A stretch of DNA of 64,000 nt from Gammaproteobacteria bacterium (lineage in GTDB: Bacteria; Pseudomonadota; Gammaproteobacteria; Legionellales; Legionellaceae). A program made the position numbers and the translations under genes. Positions 35,487 to 43,832 of the stretch are shown piece after piece (the first letter of the stretch is position 1; every line of letters starts with the position of its first letter). The notes under the pieces are model-generated. The model did no database searches, was not told where the DNA came from, and saw only the letters and a program-made list of their open reading frames with translations. The DNA lies in contig JAUICE010000003.1 of assembly GCA_030428185.1 (NCBI GenBank), forward strand, positions 1 through 64,000, written 5' to 3'.

Positions 35487-35876
35487 ATGGAAGAAGAGCC
35501 TGTTGGAGAGCTAACAATGCAGACCATCGCCATGCCTGGCGATACTAATCCAAATGGTGATATTTTTGGCGGTTGGTTATTGTCTCAAATGGACTTAGCT
35601 GCTGGTATTATGGGTAAAAGAATTTCAAAAGGACGGATAACAACGGTTGCCTTAAACTCAATGTCATTTCTCAAGCCTGTCAAAGTTGGCGATATTGTCG
35701 CCTGCTATGCTTCTCTTCTAAAAACGGGTACAACATCTATGACCGTTAAAGTCGATGCCTGGGTGCAAACTTTAGATCAAAAGCGTCAAAAAGTGACCTC
35801 TGGCATTTTTGTTATCGTAGCAATCGATAAAAGTGGAAGACCAAGGAAAGTAGCCAATACCAACCATGAAGAATGA
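35487..35876 (+). CDS. yciA: Acyl-CoA thioesterase YciA
   Basis: A 129-residue hotdog-fold thioesterase. The signature NPNGDIFGGWLLSQMDLAAG holds the catalytic Asp of the YciA/BACH group, and TVALNSMSFLKPVKVGDIV is the second conserved strand pair. YciA hydrolyses short to long acyl-CoAs and is thought to control the free CoA pool. Its end overlaps the start of the next gene by 11 bp, which suggests the unknown 542-residue protein is co-translated with it. Confidence 0.92.
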   Translation: MEEEPVGELTMQTIAMPGDTNPNGDIFGGWLLSQMDLAAGIMGKRISKGRITTVALNSMSFLKPVKVGDIVACYASLLKTGTTSMTVKVDAWVQTLDQKRQKVTSGIFVIVAIDKSGRPRKVANTNHEE

Positions 35877-37494
35877 ACAAAAGCTTGTAAAAAAAATGCT
35901 CGATGAGCTAAAAGAATGTCTTGATAATGACATTCCCATATCTCAAAAATTTTTTGATACCATTCAACTTCACCCTGATCTGGGTCTATATGTCTTAGAA
36001 TCAATACCTAACTTTGATAACACTCATAGTGTGGATGAGGGTGAGCTCATGGTTTCTCTCCATTTTATAGAACTCTGCCTAACTTTTTTAAGAGTTTCAT
36101 CAGAGCACGAACAAAGGTGGGCACTAAAAACATTAACATCCTACCAAGAAAAACTGCTTGAAATGATGCAGTCTCACCCAAACTCAGAGCACTGGGTAGC
36201 GGTTATCAATACTTTTTACAACGCTGATATCGTGTTAACTGAAGATATCAAAAGACAGTATCTGCATATTATTAAAAATATTCATTACCTCGAAAAGCAC
36301 CAACCATCTCAAAAACAACTATTGCAACAACTGCTCTCTGACGATAGCGATAGTGATGAATTTGATGTGGTCGAAATGTTTTTTGCACAAAGTAATGCGC
36401 TACCCGATGAATACTTTCTTGCTTTCGCAAAAGAACTATTAGCTTTTGAACTTAAAAAAGCTACTGATACGGCTGTGTTGTTTTTGATGCACCCCAAACA
36501 ACGTATTCGTCAATTAATATTAAATCATCTAAAAGATATCTTCTCATCTCACTTTGTAACACCAAAATCATTAACCAGACTCCTTGTTATACGACAATGG
36601 TTACTAGAAAAGGAGCGGGGATATATTGATGAGCTATTAAAACAAGAACGTAAAAAAGGAACTGAGTTTCTAATACCTAAAACACATAAATTACAAGGAA
36701 TAAAAGCCTCTGAAATGGACCCCTCAGGATCTCAAGCAATTTTTTTAATTTCTTCTTACAAAAAACACTATTACACAACAGGAATATTATTAAAAACAAA
36801 TCAAGGCATCAAAGATGCCTGGATAACCCCCCCCGCTAAAGAAAAAAGTCAGCGAGACTATTCTCTTAAAGCCATGTATCAAAGTATCGCGCTACGTAAA
36901 GTCGATACAGATTATGTCACAAAAATCCTCTCCCACTATCTTTACCTAGGATTAAACAACAATGAGATCCCTAAAATTCGCCTACTACAAGCAGTCGAAA
37001 ACTTTGAACTGAAATTACTTCCTAGAGCTATTTCAACAGAGCAAGAAATCGCTCAACTCAAAAGTCAGGCGCCTGAAATCAATGATGATTGGATGGCTAA
37101 TTCAATTAAACGTAGTGGAAAATGGCACAAAGACAAAGAATTTACAGCCAGTTGGGTGGAAGAAAGTAAAGAGCTCGATTTATTAGTCAATCGCCACTGT
37201 AACTTCATTGAAGGAACCAAATATTGCAATATTCAAGATGCGCAACTTGATGTCTTGGATAATTATTTTGAACAAAGAAGAGCAAAGTGGCTTAATCTAT
37301 TTTTATGGATGGCTCTTTGGGCAAAGCCTGCTGCTAGACATAACGAGTACTTATGGAAAGATTTTTTAGTACTCTGTATCAAAATAAAAGAAAACACGCC
37401 CTTAAAATCTATACCGCTGATGCAAGCAATTGCTGAGCTTTGTATCATTGCCAGTATTGAGACCATGGAGTTAAGAAAAACACATTTGGGATAA
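35866..37494 (+). CDS. Hypothetical protein, 542 residues, alpha-helical repeat-like
   Basis: I do not recognise a family. The protein is soluble, almost entirely helical, and without a signal peptide. The N-terminal 240 residues contain paired helices with spacing like HEAT repeats (LHFIELCLTFLRVSS, FAKELLAFELKKATDTAVLF, RQLILNHLKDIF). The C-terminal part contains WVEESKELDLLVNRHCNFIEG with Cys residues and a Trp-rich helix (WLNLFLWMALWAKP). It overlaps yciA by 11 bp, which makes co-translation likely, and a conserved cytoplasmic role seems more likely than secretion. Confidence 0.6.
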   Translation: MKNEQKLVKKMLDELKECLDNDIPISQKFFDTIQLHPDLGLYVLESIPNFDNTHSVDEGELMVSLHFIELCLTFLRVSSEHEQRWALKTLTSYQEKLLEMMQSHPNSEHWVAVINTFYNADIVLTEDIKRQYLHIIKNIHYLEKHQPSQKQLLQQLLSDDSDSDEFDVVEMFFAQSNALPDEYFLAFAKELLAFELKKATDTAVLFLMHPKQRIRQLILNHLKDIFSSHFVTPKSLTRLLVIRQWLLEKERGYIDELLKQERKKGTEFLIPKTHKLQGIKASEMDPSGSQAIFLISSYKKHYYTTGILLKTNQGIKDAWITPPAKEKSQRDYSLKAMYQSIALRKVDTDYVTKILSHYLYLGLNNNEIPKIRLLQAVENFELKLLPRAISTEQEIAQLKSQAPEINDDWMANSIKRSGKWHKDKEFTASWVEESKELDLLVNRHCNFIEGTKYCNIQDAQLDVLDNYFEQRRAKWLNLFLWMALWAKPAARHNEYLWKDFLVLCIKIKENTPLKSIPLMQAIAELCIIASIETMELRKTHLG

Positions 37495-37599
37495 ACCCTA
37501 TCCTAATTTGTCTAAATATACCCCTGCCTCTTGATCTTCTAAGTCGATGGTCTACACTTTGACTGAAATTTAATCAAAAACGCATGGGAGCTTTTTATT

Positions 37600-37860
37600 A
37601 TGAAAGGGAATTTTCTATTAAAACTAGCAGTTATCTCTCTTTGTGCATTTTCTTTTCAAGCCTCAGCTGAAAATGATAATGATTCTTGTGGAGACTCGAA
37701 GCAATTTACTATTGTCGCTGTAAAAGGTGATAAAGCCAGAGCTGCAACATACTGCCTTAAAGAAGGGAAAACGACAGAAGATGTCGAAAAACTTCTTCAT
37801 CAGGTTGATATGTTAATACGTAATGATTCTGGAATAGTAGAAAGACGTATGGGTAGATAG
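37600..37860 (+). CDS. Small exported protein with one likely disulphide
   Basis: An 86-residue protein with a signal peptide (KLAVISLCAFSFQASA, cleavage near residue 23). The mature part of about 63 residues has two Cys residues, in NDSCGDSK and ATYCLKEG, which may form a disulphide in the periplasm. No domain is recognised. Its ATG follows GGGAGC a few bases upstream, and a strong hairpin terminator follows. It stands alone and may be an abundant small secreted or periplasmic protein. Confidence 0.65.
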   Translation: MKGNFLLKLAVISLCAFSFQASAENDNDSCGDSKQFTIVAVKGDKARAATYCLKEGKTTEDVEKLLHQVDMLIRNDSGIVERRMGR

Positions 37861-37872
37861 TAAATCCACAAC

Positions 37873-37947
37873 ATTAAGCTCAAATCTAACCAGTGAACTT
37901 GCTTGGTCATAAAAGACCAAGCAATCATGGCTCCATTTGAGCTTAAT
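37873..37947. terminator. Nested palindromic bidirectional terminator
   Basis: An outer perfect 13-bp inverted repeat (37873-37885 with 37935-37947, ATTAAGCTCAAAT and its complement) encloses an inner perfect 9-bp hairpin TGCTTGGTC / GACCAAGCA (37900-37908 and 37915-37923). T-rich sequence follows on the plus side. It lies between two convergent genes and would stop transcription from both. Confidence 0.7.
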
Positions 37948-37951
37948 TTTT

Positions 37952-39229
37952 TTAATGCGCTGTGCTTATTTTTTCAAAGATTTTATCTGCAATATATTTA
38001 TGTAGTTTTGTACTAAAGTGAACCTCATCCCAAAATGCATATTGCTTGGGATCATTACAGATAGTGAGTGCCTCCTGTAGATTCCCTAACTGCGTATTTT
38101 GATGCATAGATTGCACATACTCTAAAATATCATTTTCACCAAAAACTTTATGATAAGGCGAGTCATCAGTGAATGCATATGTGGGAAGAGGAGCATCGAG
38201 ACACGCCTCAGTCACATTCGTAAATCCGTAGTTTAAAGCATCTTTAAACAGTGGAGCTAATATAGCTTGAATATCAATAAAGGTGATTTTCACATCTTCT
38301 GAGGCTTTCTCTATTTCTAGTATTGCCTTTTTCAACTGCTCATTATGAAGCTTAGAGACTCTAGTTAGAATATCTCTATCAGTCGTTTGATTGAATCTAG
38401 GTAGAGCGCCTAAATCAGGAACGCCGACCACAACCAAGTGTTTCACCCCTGATTTTATCAACTTATTTGCTGAATAAGTAATCCCTGAAATGACATAGTC
38501 AACATATTGGCGCATGTATTTTGGATTATAATTATCTGCAAAATGAAGCATATTTTGATAATCATTGCTACCTGAATAAATAAAATACAATCCGTTCGGG
38601 TTTGCTTCGCCAAAGTTTAATAAATAAGCTTGAATCTCTAGTCCTAAACTTGGAGGAAGGAGCTTACCCTGTACTAAGTTTTTTAAAGACCACACTGGAT
38701 ATCGAATCAAGTTCCAAGTGGTTAGCTGGTGATCATAGGTTGTCGCCCAGCTACCGCCAAAAGCTTCATTATAATACTCAGCTTCGTCTTTTAAATTTAA
38801 ATTCAGTTTATTTGCAAGATATTCATTCCATACTTTTCCATTTGAAAAGTGGTGCGTCCAGTAAGGTGACTCTGGGAAAATCGGTGTCTGATTAATTGTT
38901 CCTATAATTGAAACTAGTAAAGGAGATAGTTGAATATCAAAAAACTCTTCGACTAGTTTTTTGCCAGACATCAAGACACTCTGTGGCACATAATAAGCGC
39001 TAGCAAAGTCATCCATTTTACGAAACACAAACGTTTTAAAAGGGCTTACCAAATATGCAGGATCTTCCTCCATATGAAGACTTTTTAACATATGGTACAG
39101 ATTACCGTTATCAGAATAACTATCACCAAAGACAACTATAGACTTGATATCACTTACATTGCCTTGGCCAGCAAATAATGGAAAAGAGCAAAACAAGCAA
39201 AATAGACAACCCAATAATTTTTTGTGCAC
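37952..39229 (-). CDS. Secreted GDSL-family lipase/acyltransferase (PlaA-like)
   Basis: A 425-residue SGNH hydrolase with an N-terminal signal peptide (LLGCLFCLFCSFPLFAG). Block I is VVFGDSYSDNGNLY with the catalytic Ser37, the GxND block is YSGSNDYQNML, and the C-terminal DxxH block is FWDEVHFSTK with Asp401 and His404. Legionella PlaA/PlaC and Vibrio thermolabile haemolysin are the best comparisons; these are exported phospholipase A or lysophospholipase/acyltransferase enzymes acting on host membranes or lipids. It lies directly downstream of the T6SS operon on the same strand, beyond a MITE-like element, but its Sec signal suggests export by type II secretion rather than T6SS. Confidence 0.82.
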   Translation of the reverse strand: MHKKLLGCLFCLFCSFPLFAGQGNVSDIKSIVVFGDSYSDNGNLYHMLKSLHMEEDPAYLVSPFKTFVFRKMDDFASAYYVPQSVLMSGKKLVEEFFDIQLSPLLVSIIGTINQTPIFPESPYWTHHFSNGKVWNEYLANKLNLNLKDEAEYYNEAFGGSWATTYDHQLTTWNLIRYPVWSLKNLVQGKLLPPSLGLEIQAYLLNFGEANPNGLYFIYSGSNDYQNMLHFADNYNPKYMRQYVDYVISGITYSANKLIKSGVKHLVVVGVPDLGALPRFNQTTDRDILTRVSKLHNEQLKKAILEIEKASEDVKITFIDIQAILAPLFKDALNYGFTNVTEACLDAPLPTYAFTDDSPYHKVFGENDILEYVQSMHQNTQLGNLQEALTICNDPKQYAFWDEVHFSTKLHKYIADKIFEKISTAH

Positions 39230-39337
39230 TTAAATCTCCTTGTGAGCAATGATGTCCATATCGATAATATACTCAATCCACTCATATTGCATCATTTTAT
39301 AATGCACGTTTTTGAGTGATAAAAATATCAAAAACAT

Positions 39338-39518
39338 GGGTCTGTTGACATTTCATCTTCAAGTACCTGAGCCATCTGGCCTTTGCACTTTTTGTTTAAA
39401 AACTGATTCAAAATGCTCACATTAACTCAGCTAGTGCTCCACTTTTAAATCAGTTTTTAAACAAAAATCCCTAAAGTCAGCCGACTCAATCACTTAAAGA
39501 CGAAATGTCAACAGACCC
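39338..39518. mobile_element. Foldback MITE-like palindromic element
   Basis: A 181-bp element with 22-bp terminal inverted repeats differing at one position (start GGGTCTGTTGACATTTC, 39338-39359 against 39497-39518). The two halves are imperfect inverted copies over almost the whole length. A second block of 20 bases, TTTTTGTTTAAAAACTGATT, recurs inverted in the other half, so the element could fold into one long hairpin. It has no coding capacity. Its last base is the third base of the vgrG stop codon read on the minus strand, so the insertion abuts the operon end. No clear target-site duplication was seen. Confidence 0.8.
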
Positions 39519-42500
39519 TAGAGAGTGATCCCTTGAACTGGATCAAAAATAATATCCCTATAAATATGATCACTTACGGCATCACTAGCATTAATCAGTG
39601 CCGAGTGGTGATAATACCACTGACTAACATCGAGAACTCTTAGCTTATTTCCCCAATAATGCTGAGTGCTTTTGTCCACACCATACCAACCCATTGCTTT
39701 TTTCTTGGATAAAGAAACTGTATTGACTATCACATAAGAAAAACAAGCCAGTTTATAAATAAGTGCAATTGGATATTTATCCTGTTTTTTTATTTTGTGC
39801 AAATTATTCTCACAATATATAGAGAGTAGCTCTATAAAAAAGAGCTGGTGAGTAAGGAGCGTATAAATCAATCTCAAACTCATATGCTCAATCTCCGAAT
39901 CAATATTAGATAGTATTATGTCAATATGATATTTATTGTGCTGTAAGGCGTTTATAAGCTGCTTACTTAAATGGTTTAATATCTTAGAGTGCCCATATAC
40001 AAGTAACTGCGTATCTAGACTATTATAAAGTTTGTTATGATGACCATCTGTTTGAAGCCATGAATGCGCATCTCGCCACAAAACCCATGCCTTATCAATT
40101 GTATCCTCAGAAAAAAGAGCATGCGCTGGAACTGATAACCAATTAGCCAAAGTATAAAGACTTTCTAACCCTAGATAACTTAAAAATGTTCCCGCAATTA
40201 ATTCATAAAATGGCTTTTCATTAATGATCTTACGCATTTCTCTTTTGCTGACTGAATAAAATGATAACCTCCCAAGAACATTATCAAATTTAGAATAAAA
40301 AATAGTTGCCTTGTTAACTGCATTTAAGCAATTTTTAAATGTTCCTATATCTTGATTAAATACATTTGAAGCTATAGGTGATTGCCAGAAAAAAACTTGA
40401 TTAAGTTTGAGTCCTGATGAATCTTTTAGTAAATGTGATAAAGCTGAAACCAATAGTCCATTGCCCTGACTATGCGCAATCACATTAATTTTTATATTTG
40501 GATCATATTGAAATATTTCACGAAAAACATTTATTAAATGCTGTCCGTAAATAAGAGACTGTTTAACAGCTAGCATATAGTCAATCGCCGAACCTACATC
40601 TCCAGGCCAAGCAATCATGACAAGCCGTTTATAATTGGCAAAAGTATTTTTTAAAGCCTTATTTACTTCATACTCCATATCAACCAACCATTGATAGGCT
40701 CCACATGGCCTTTTATTCAACGCTTTTACAGTTATTGGTATGTCACCATCATAAGTATCAAAAGCACCTAAGGGAATGTTAAATCCGTGAATAAATAAGG
40801 TAACACTTTGATCCGTTTGAAACGTATCTATCTCGTCTTGATAAAAGAAGGGCCCATCCATATTCTCTCTCATATTGATAATGATAGGTGGCTTCAATAT
40901 CCTAACAGCAATATGCTCAATAGCCTTTTTTGTATCCGCTTTTACTTCTAAATAAGGTAAAGTTGTATTGTTTTTCTCATCAACACACTCTAATTGCCTA
41001 CCTGCACTTGAGAAAAAATATATCTTTGAGGCACCACAAATCGGAACATATTCAAGCTTGATCAAATCATTATTCACGGCAAGGTTTTGTTTCCATAACT
41101 CATTATTTTCATCTAATTTAGACTGAAACAAACCTTGATTGACCCTATCAAGCGCCTCAAACTTCAAATTAACACGCTTAAATAAATGTATTCTGTTAGA
41201 TATGTTTGGATAACAAAAATCATTTACTGAAATCTGAAATCGGTAATATGAGAAACTATCACGAATACTCTCTGCGTTTTTTATTTTCCAATGAAGCAGC
41301 ACTTCTCCATCAACTGGAGCCTCTAGATGCTTCGTTAGAGTATCTATTGGTTCATAAGACTCATAATCTTCATTGTAAAATCCTGTGTATTCATACTTTT
41401 TTTGATTACGAGGCCTACAGCGATATAACGTTATTTTGACACTTAACGTGCGCTTAATATTGCTTGTTATACAAAACGATAATGGTATGTCTTCATCAAG
41501 CATATATTTATCTTTCTTAAATGATAGAAAGCTTATACTTGTTTGTATGCTTAAAAGTTCTTTCTTATAAGGCTTGTATCGAATATTTTCGATAGCGCCT
41601 ACCTTAGATGAAACACTTCCTGGAACTACTCTGCCTAATAACAGAACTGGCGATGTTATAGACATTCCAGACAAAATAACTTTATCTACCTCAATTGAAA
41701 GATAACTTGCCCCTGTTTTTATTGATAAAGCACCTTTGACATTCATGTTATCTATTCGGATCTCAGCCCCACCTTGTGAAAGAAGACTATTTTTATCACT
41801 GCTAACATTTAATGTGTTTTGACTCTTAATGACTAAATGCTTTGCTGTAAACATTGACTGCCTAATACTTTTAATATTCATCATCTTCGTCTTTAAAGAA
41901 AGCGTATCATCAATACGGAAAGCACATTGCTTTTGTGAAACAAGATGAATCTCAGATGAAATATTTATATCTGTTTGCTTTGAGTGAATCGAGCATACTT
42001 CTACTTTTTTTAATACACGATTGCTACACGTTTCAAGATCATTTTTTGACAATAGAGAGAGCATTGAGCTGTTTTTGTTAAGAGATAACCGTGACTGCTT
42101 GGTATTTATGGCCAATAATCTATTGTTGCCTTTATCAAAAGTTATTCCAACACCATTAGACAGTTGAATATTGCCACTGGCTAAATTATCTAGACGATTT
42201 ATCATCGAAGGATGTGCCGAATACGCTGTTAAAATCACTAAAGGGGCTTCTATTTGGCTAGCGTCATCTATGAGTAAAACACAGGAGCCGACATCCTCTT
42301 TAGCATTCACTACTTCATCATCAATCCCAATAGAAGGTAACAGTTTTTGCATCCTCGCTTTATGTGTACTATCGATAAGAGAGACTTCATATGTGTTAGA
42401 CGATAACCTAGAACAAATATTGACTAAATTAGATTGATAATTAACCGTCATATTTTTGCTTGTGGATTTCGTCTCTGAGATCATTTGAACTTTTTGACTA

Positions 42501-43195
42501 AAGATAAATGTATGTTCATTTAGTTCATATTGAATAGTGTTTGCTCGCATTGTTTGGCCATATAGATACCATCCTCCAATGGCTATTTCACTTTGATGAA
42601 AAAACTCAATACGTGTGTGACTATCACCAAGCTCCGTGTGGTACGGAGCTATATTTTCTAATGCTTTTATACTTTCATCATGGTGGCTGCAATATATTGT
42701 CAGTTGCGAAGTGCTATCAATAACAAAATCTAAACAAAATACAGCACATATTCTTACAAAGACCTCCCATCTTGATTCAGAAACTTTACTTTGAATCAGT
42801 ATTTCATCTTGAGCATTACAGAGATCACAAAAGTTTTGACTATAATTTTTGTCTAATAAAAGATCGAAGCACTCTGATAGCTTAGTTAATTGTAATGATA
42901 AACGCTTAAAATTTTGGCTTAGTCGATACTGATGAGAGCAAACATATACCTGATATTCTAGATGGCCATCACACTTGGAAATATCAACATGAGTCACCAA
43001 GAGGTTCTTAAATATTTTATATTGTACATGTAGCTCACATCTAACACCCAGTAATGTATCAATATCACTATTATTCGCTACCAATTCTAACTTAAAAAAT
43101 GCGCTATCATTTATCTGCTCTTTCCCATATAACGACTTTATTGGATAGTGATTGTTATCCTTCTTAAGAAATGCTTGATAAGTGATATGTGACAT
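39518..43195 (-). CDS. vgrG: Evolved VgrG (TssI): T6SS spike fused to an alpha/beta-hydrolase
   Basis: A 1225-residue protein at the end of the T6SS operon. Residues 1-350 resemble the VgrG gp27-like base (FKLELVANNSDIDTLLG, QYKIFKNLLVTHVDISKCDG, ESRWEVFVRICAVFCLDF). Residues of about 330-540 look like the beta-helical spike and DUF2345 part (SLLSQGGAEIRIDNMNVKGA), with a weakly conserved gp5 OB region. A linker of unclear fold follows. The C-terminal third is an alpha/beta-hydrolase: LFIHGFNIP (His803-Asn806), the nucleophile Ser909 in INVIAHSQGNGLL, and Asp971 in FYSKFDNVLG as likely acid. It resembles lipase or Tle-type T6SS effectors. The start is 4 bp after the tssG stop. No immunity gene follows. 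Confidence 0.75.
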   Translation of the reverse strand: MSHITYQAFLKKDNNHYPIKSLYGKEQINDSAFFKLELVANNSDIDTLLGVRCELHVQYKIFKNLLVTHVDISKCDGHLEYQVYVCSHQYRLSQNFKRLSLQLTKLSECFDLLLDKNYSQNFCDLCNAQDEILIQSKVSESRWEVFVRICAVFCLDFVIDSTSQLTIYCSHHDESIKALENIAPYHTELGDSHTRIEFFHQSEIAIGGWYLYGQTMRANTIQYELNEHTFIFSQKVQMISETKSTSKNMTVNYQSNLVNICSRLSSNTYEVSLIDSTHKARMQKLLPSIGIDDEVVNAKEDVGSCVLLIDDASQIEAPLVILTAYSAHPSMINRLDNLASGNIQLSNGVGITFDKGNNRLLAINTKQSRLSLNKNSSMLSLLSKNDLETCSNRVLKKVEVCSIHSKQTDINISSEIHLVSQKQCAFRIDDTLSLKTKMMNIKSIRQSMFTAKHLVIKSQNTLNVSSDKNSLLSQGGAEIRIDNMNVKGALSIKTGASYLSIEVDKVILSGMSITSPVLLLGRVVPGSVSSKVGAIENIRYKPYKKELLSIQTSISFLSFKKDKYMLDEDIPLSFCITSNIKRTLSVKITLYRCRPRNQKKYEYTGFYNEDYESYEPIDTLTKHLEAPVDGEVLLHWKIKNAESIRDSFSYYRFQISVNDFCYPNISNRIHLFKRVNLKFEALDRVNQGLFQSKLDENNELWKQNLAVNNDLIKLEYVPICGASKIYFFSSAGRQLECVDEKNNTTLPYLEVKADTKKAIEHIAVRILKPPIIINMRENMDGPFFYQDEIDTFQTDQSVTLFIHGFNIPLGAFDTYDGDIPITVKALNKRPCGAYQWLVDMEYEVNKALKNTFANYKRLVMIAWPGDVGSAIDYMLAVKQSLIYGQHLINVFREIFQYDPNIKINVIAHSQGNGLLVSALSHLLKDSSGLKLNQVFFWQSPIASNVFNQDIGTFKNCLNAVNKATIFYSKFDNVLGRLSFYSVSKREMRKIINEKPFYELIAGTFLSYLGLESLYTLANWLSVPAHALFSEDTIDKAWVLWRDAHSWLQTDGHHNKLYNSLDTQLLVYGHSKILNHLSKQLINALQHNKYHIDIILSNIDSEIEHMSLRLIYTLLTHQLFFIELLSIYCENNLHKIKKQDKYPIALIYKLACFSYVIVNTVSLSKKKAMGWYGVDKSTQHYWGNKLRVLDVSQWYYHHSALINASDAVSDHIYRDIIFDPVQGITL

Positions 43196-43199
43196 ATCG

Positions 43200-43832
43200 T
43201 TACTGAACCAGTATTGAGTATGATTGTCTTAGAAGAATTCTTTTACCAAGCACCACTGTGTTAATGTGACAGTGCCCAAGTTTTGATTTTTTTTGCGGAT
43301 ATTTATACAAAATTACCATGCTAAAAATCTCAGATTGGATATGGTTTCTCATCAAGGTTTGCATAGACAAAATATCAGGCCAACAAATCGCATAACTGCT
43401 TTTTTGAACAATATTTAACTCCGGTACATGTGCTAAATGTAACTTATCACCGAGAATGACCTCATTGATTAAAATATCTTTATTTTGCAGACTACTTTGC
43501 ATATTCATTGTTAACGATTTTCTAACTAATGAACATGTCACATCGTATTGTTTTATGCGCTTAATGGTTTTGATTAAACTAAAATATGAATGTCTATAGG
43601 TGAGCTCTTTTAAGCTATCCGTAATTTCATTGATTTCTTCTCTATATACTTTTTGTTGGGCATTACTTTGTAAATAAATATCATTCATTTTTTGATAAAA
43701 TGCATTATCAAAAAAATTGATTAACTCTTTTTTGCTCTGAGAGTATACTAGTTGTTGTTGAATAAAACTTGGAAGCTTTGAATATTTTGAAGCAATTCCA
43801 AAATAGATATCCCACACTTTTTTATCTGTCAT
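43200..43832 (-). CDS. tssG: T6SS baseplate protein TssG, short form
   Basis: A 210-residue TssG-like protein. TssG with TssF and TssK builds the T6SS baseplate wedges. The segment KLPSFIQQQLVYSQ followed by ELINFFDNAFYQKM aligns with the family's GPLP...YTE and DFLDLFHHR region, which normally lies about 110 residues into a protein of about 330. Here it is near the N-terminus, so roughly the first third is missing. An in-frame TAG two codons before the ATG rules out a longer start. The gene overlaps tssF by 11 bp. The assignment rests on weak motifs and on operon position. Confidence 0.62.
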   Translation of the reverse strand: MTDKKVWDIYFGIASKYSKLPSFIQQQLVYSQSKKELINFFDNAFYQKMNDIYLQSNAQQKVYREEINEITDSLKELTYRHSYFSLIKTIKRIKQYDVTCSLVRKSLTMNMQSSLQNKDILINEVILGDKLHLAHVPELNIVQKSSYAICWPDILSMQTLMRNHIQSEIFSMVILYKYPQKKSKLGHCHINTVVLGKRILLRQSYSILVQ

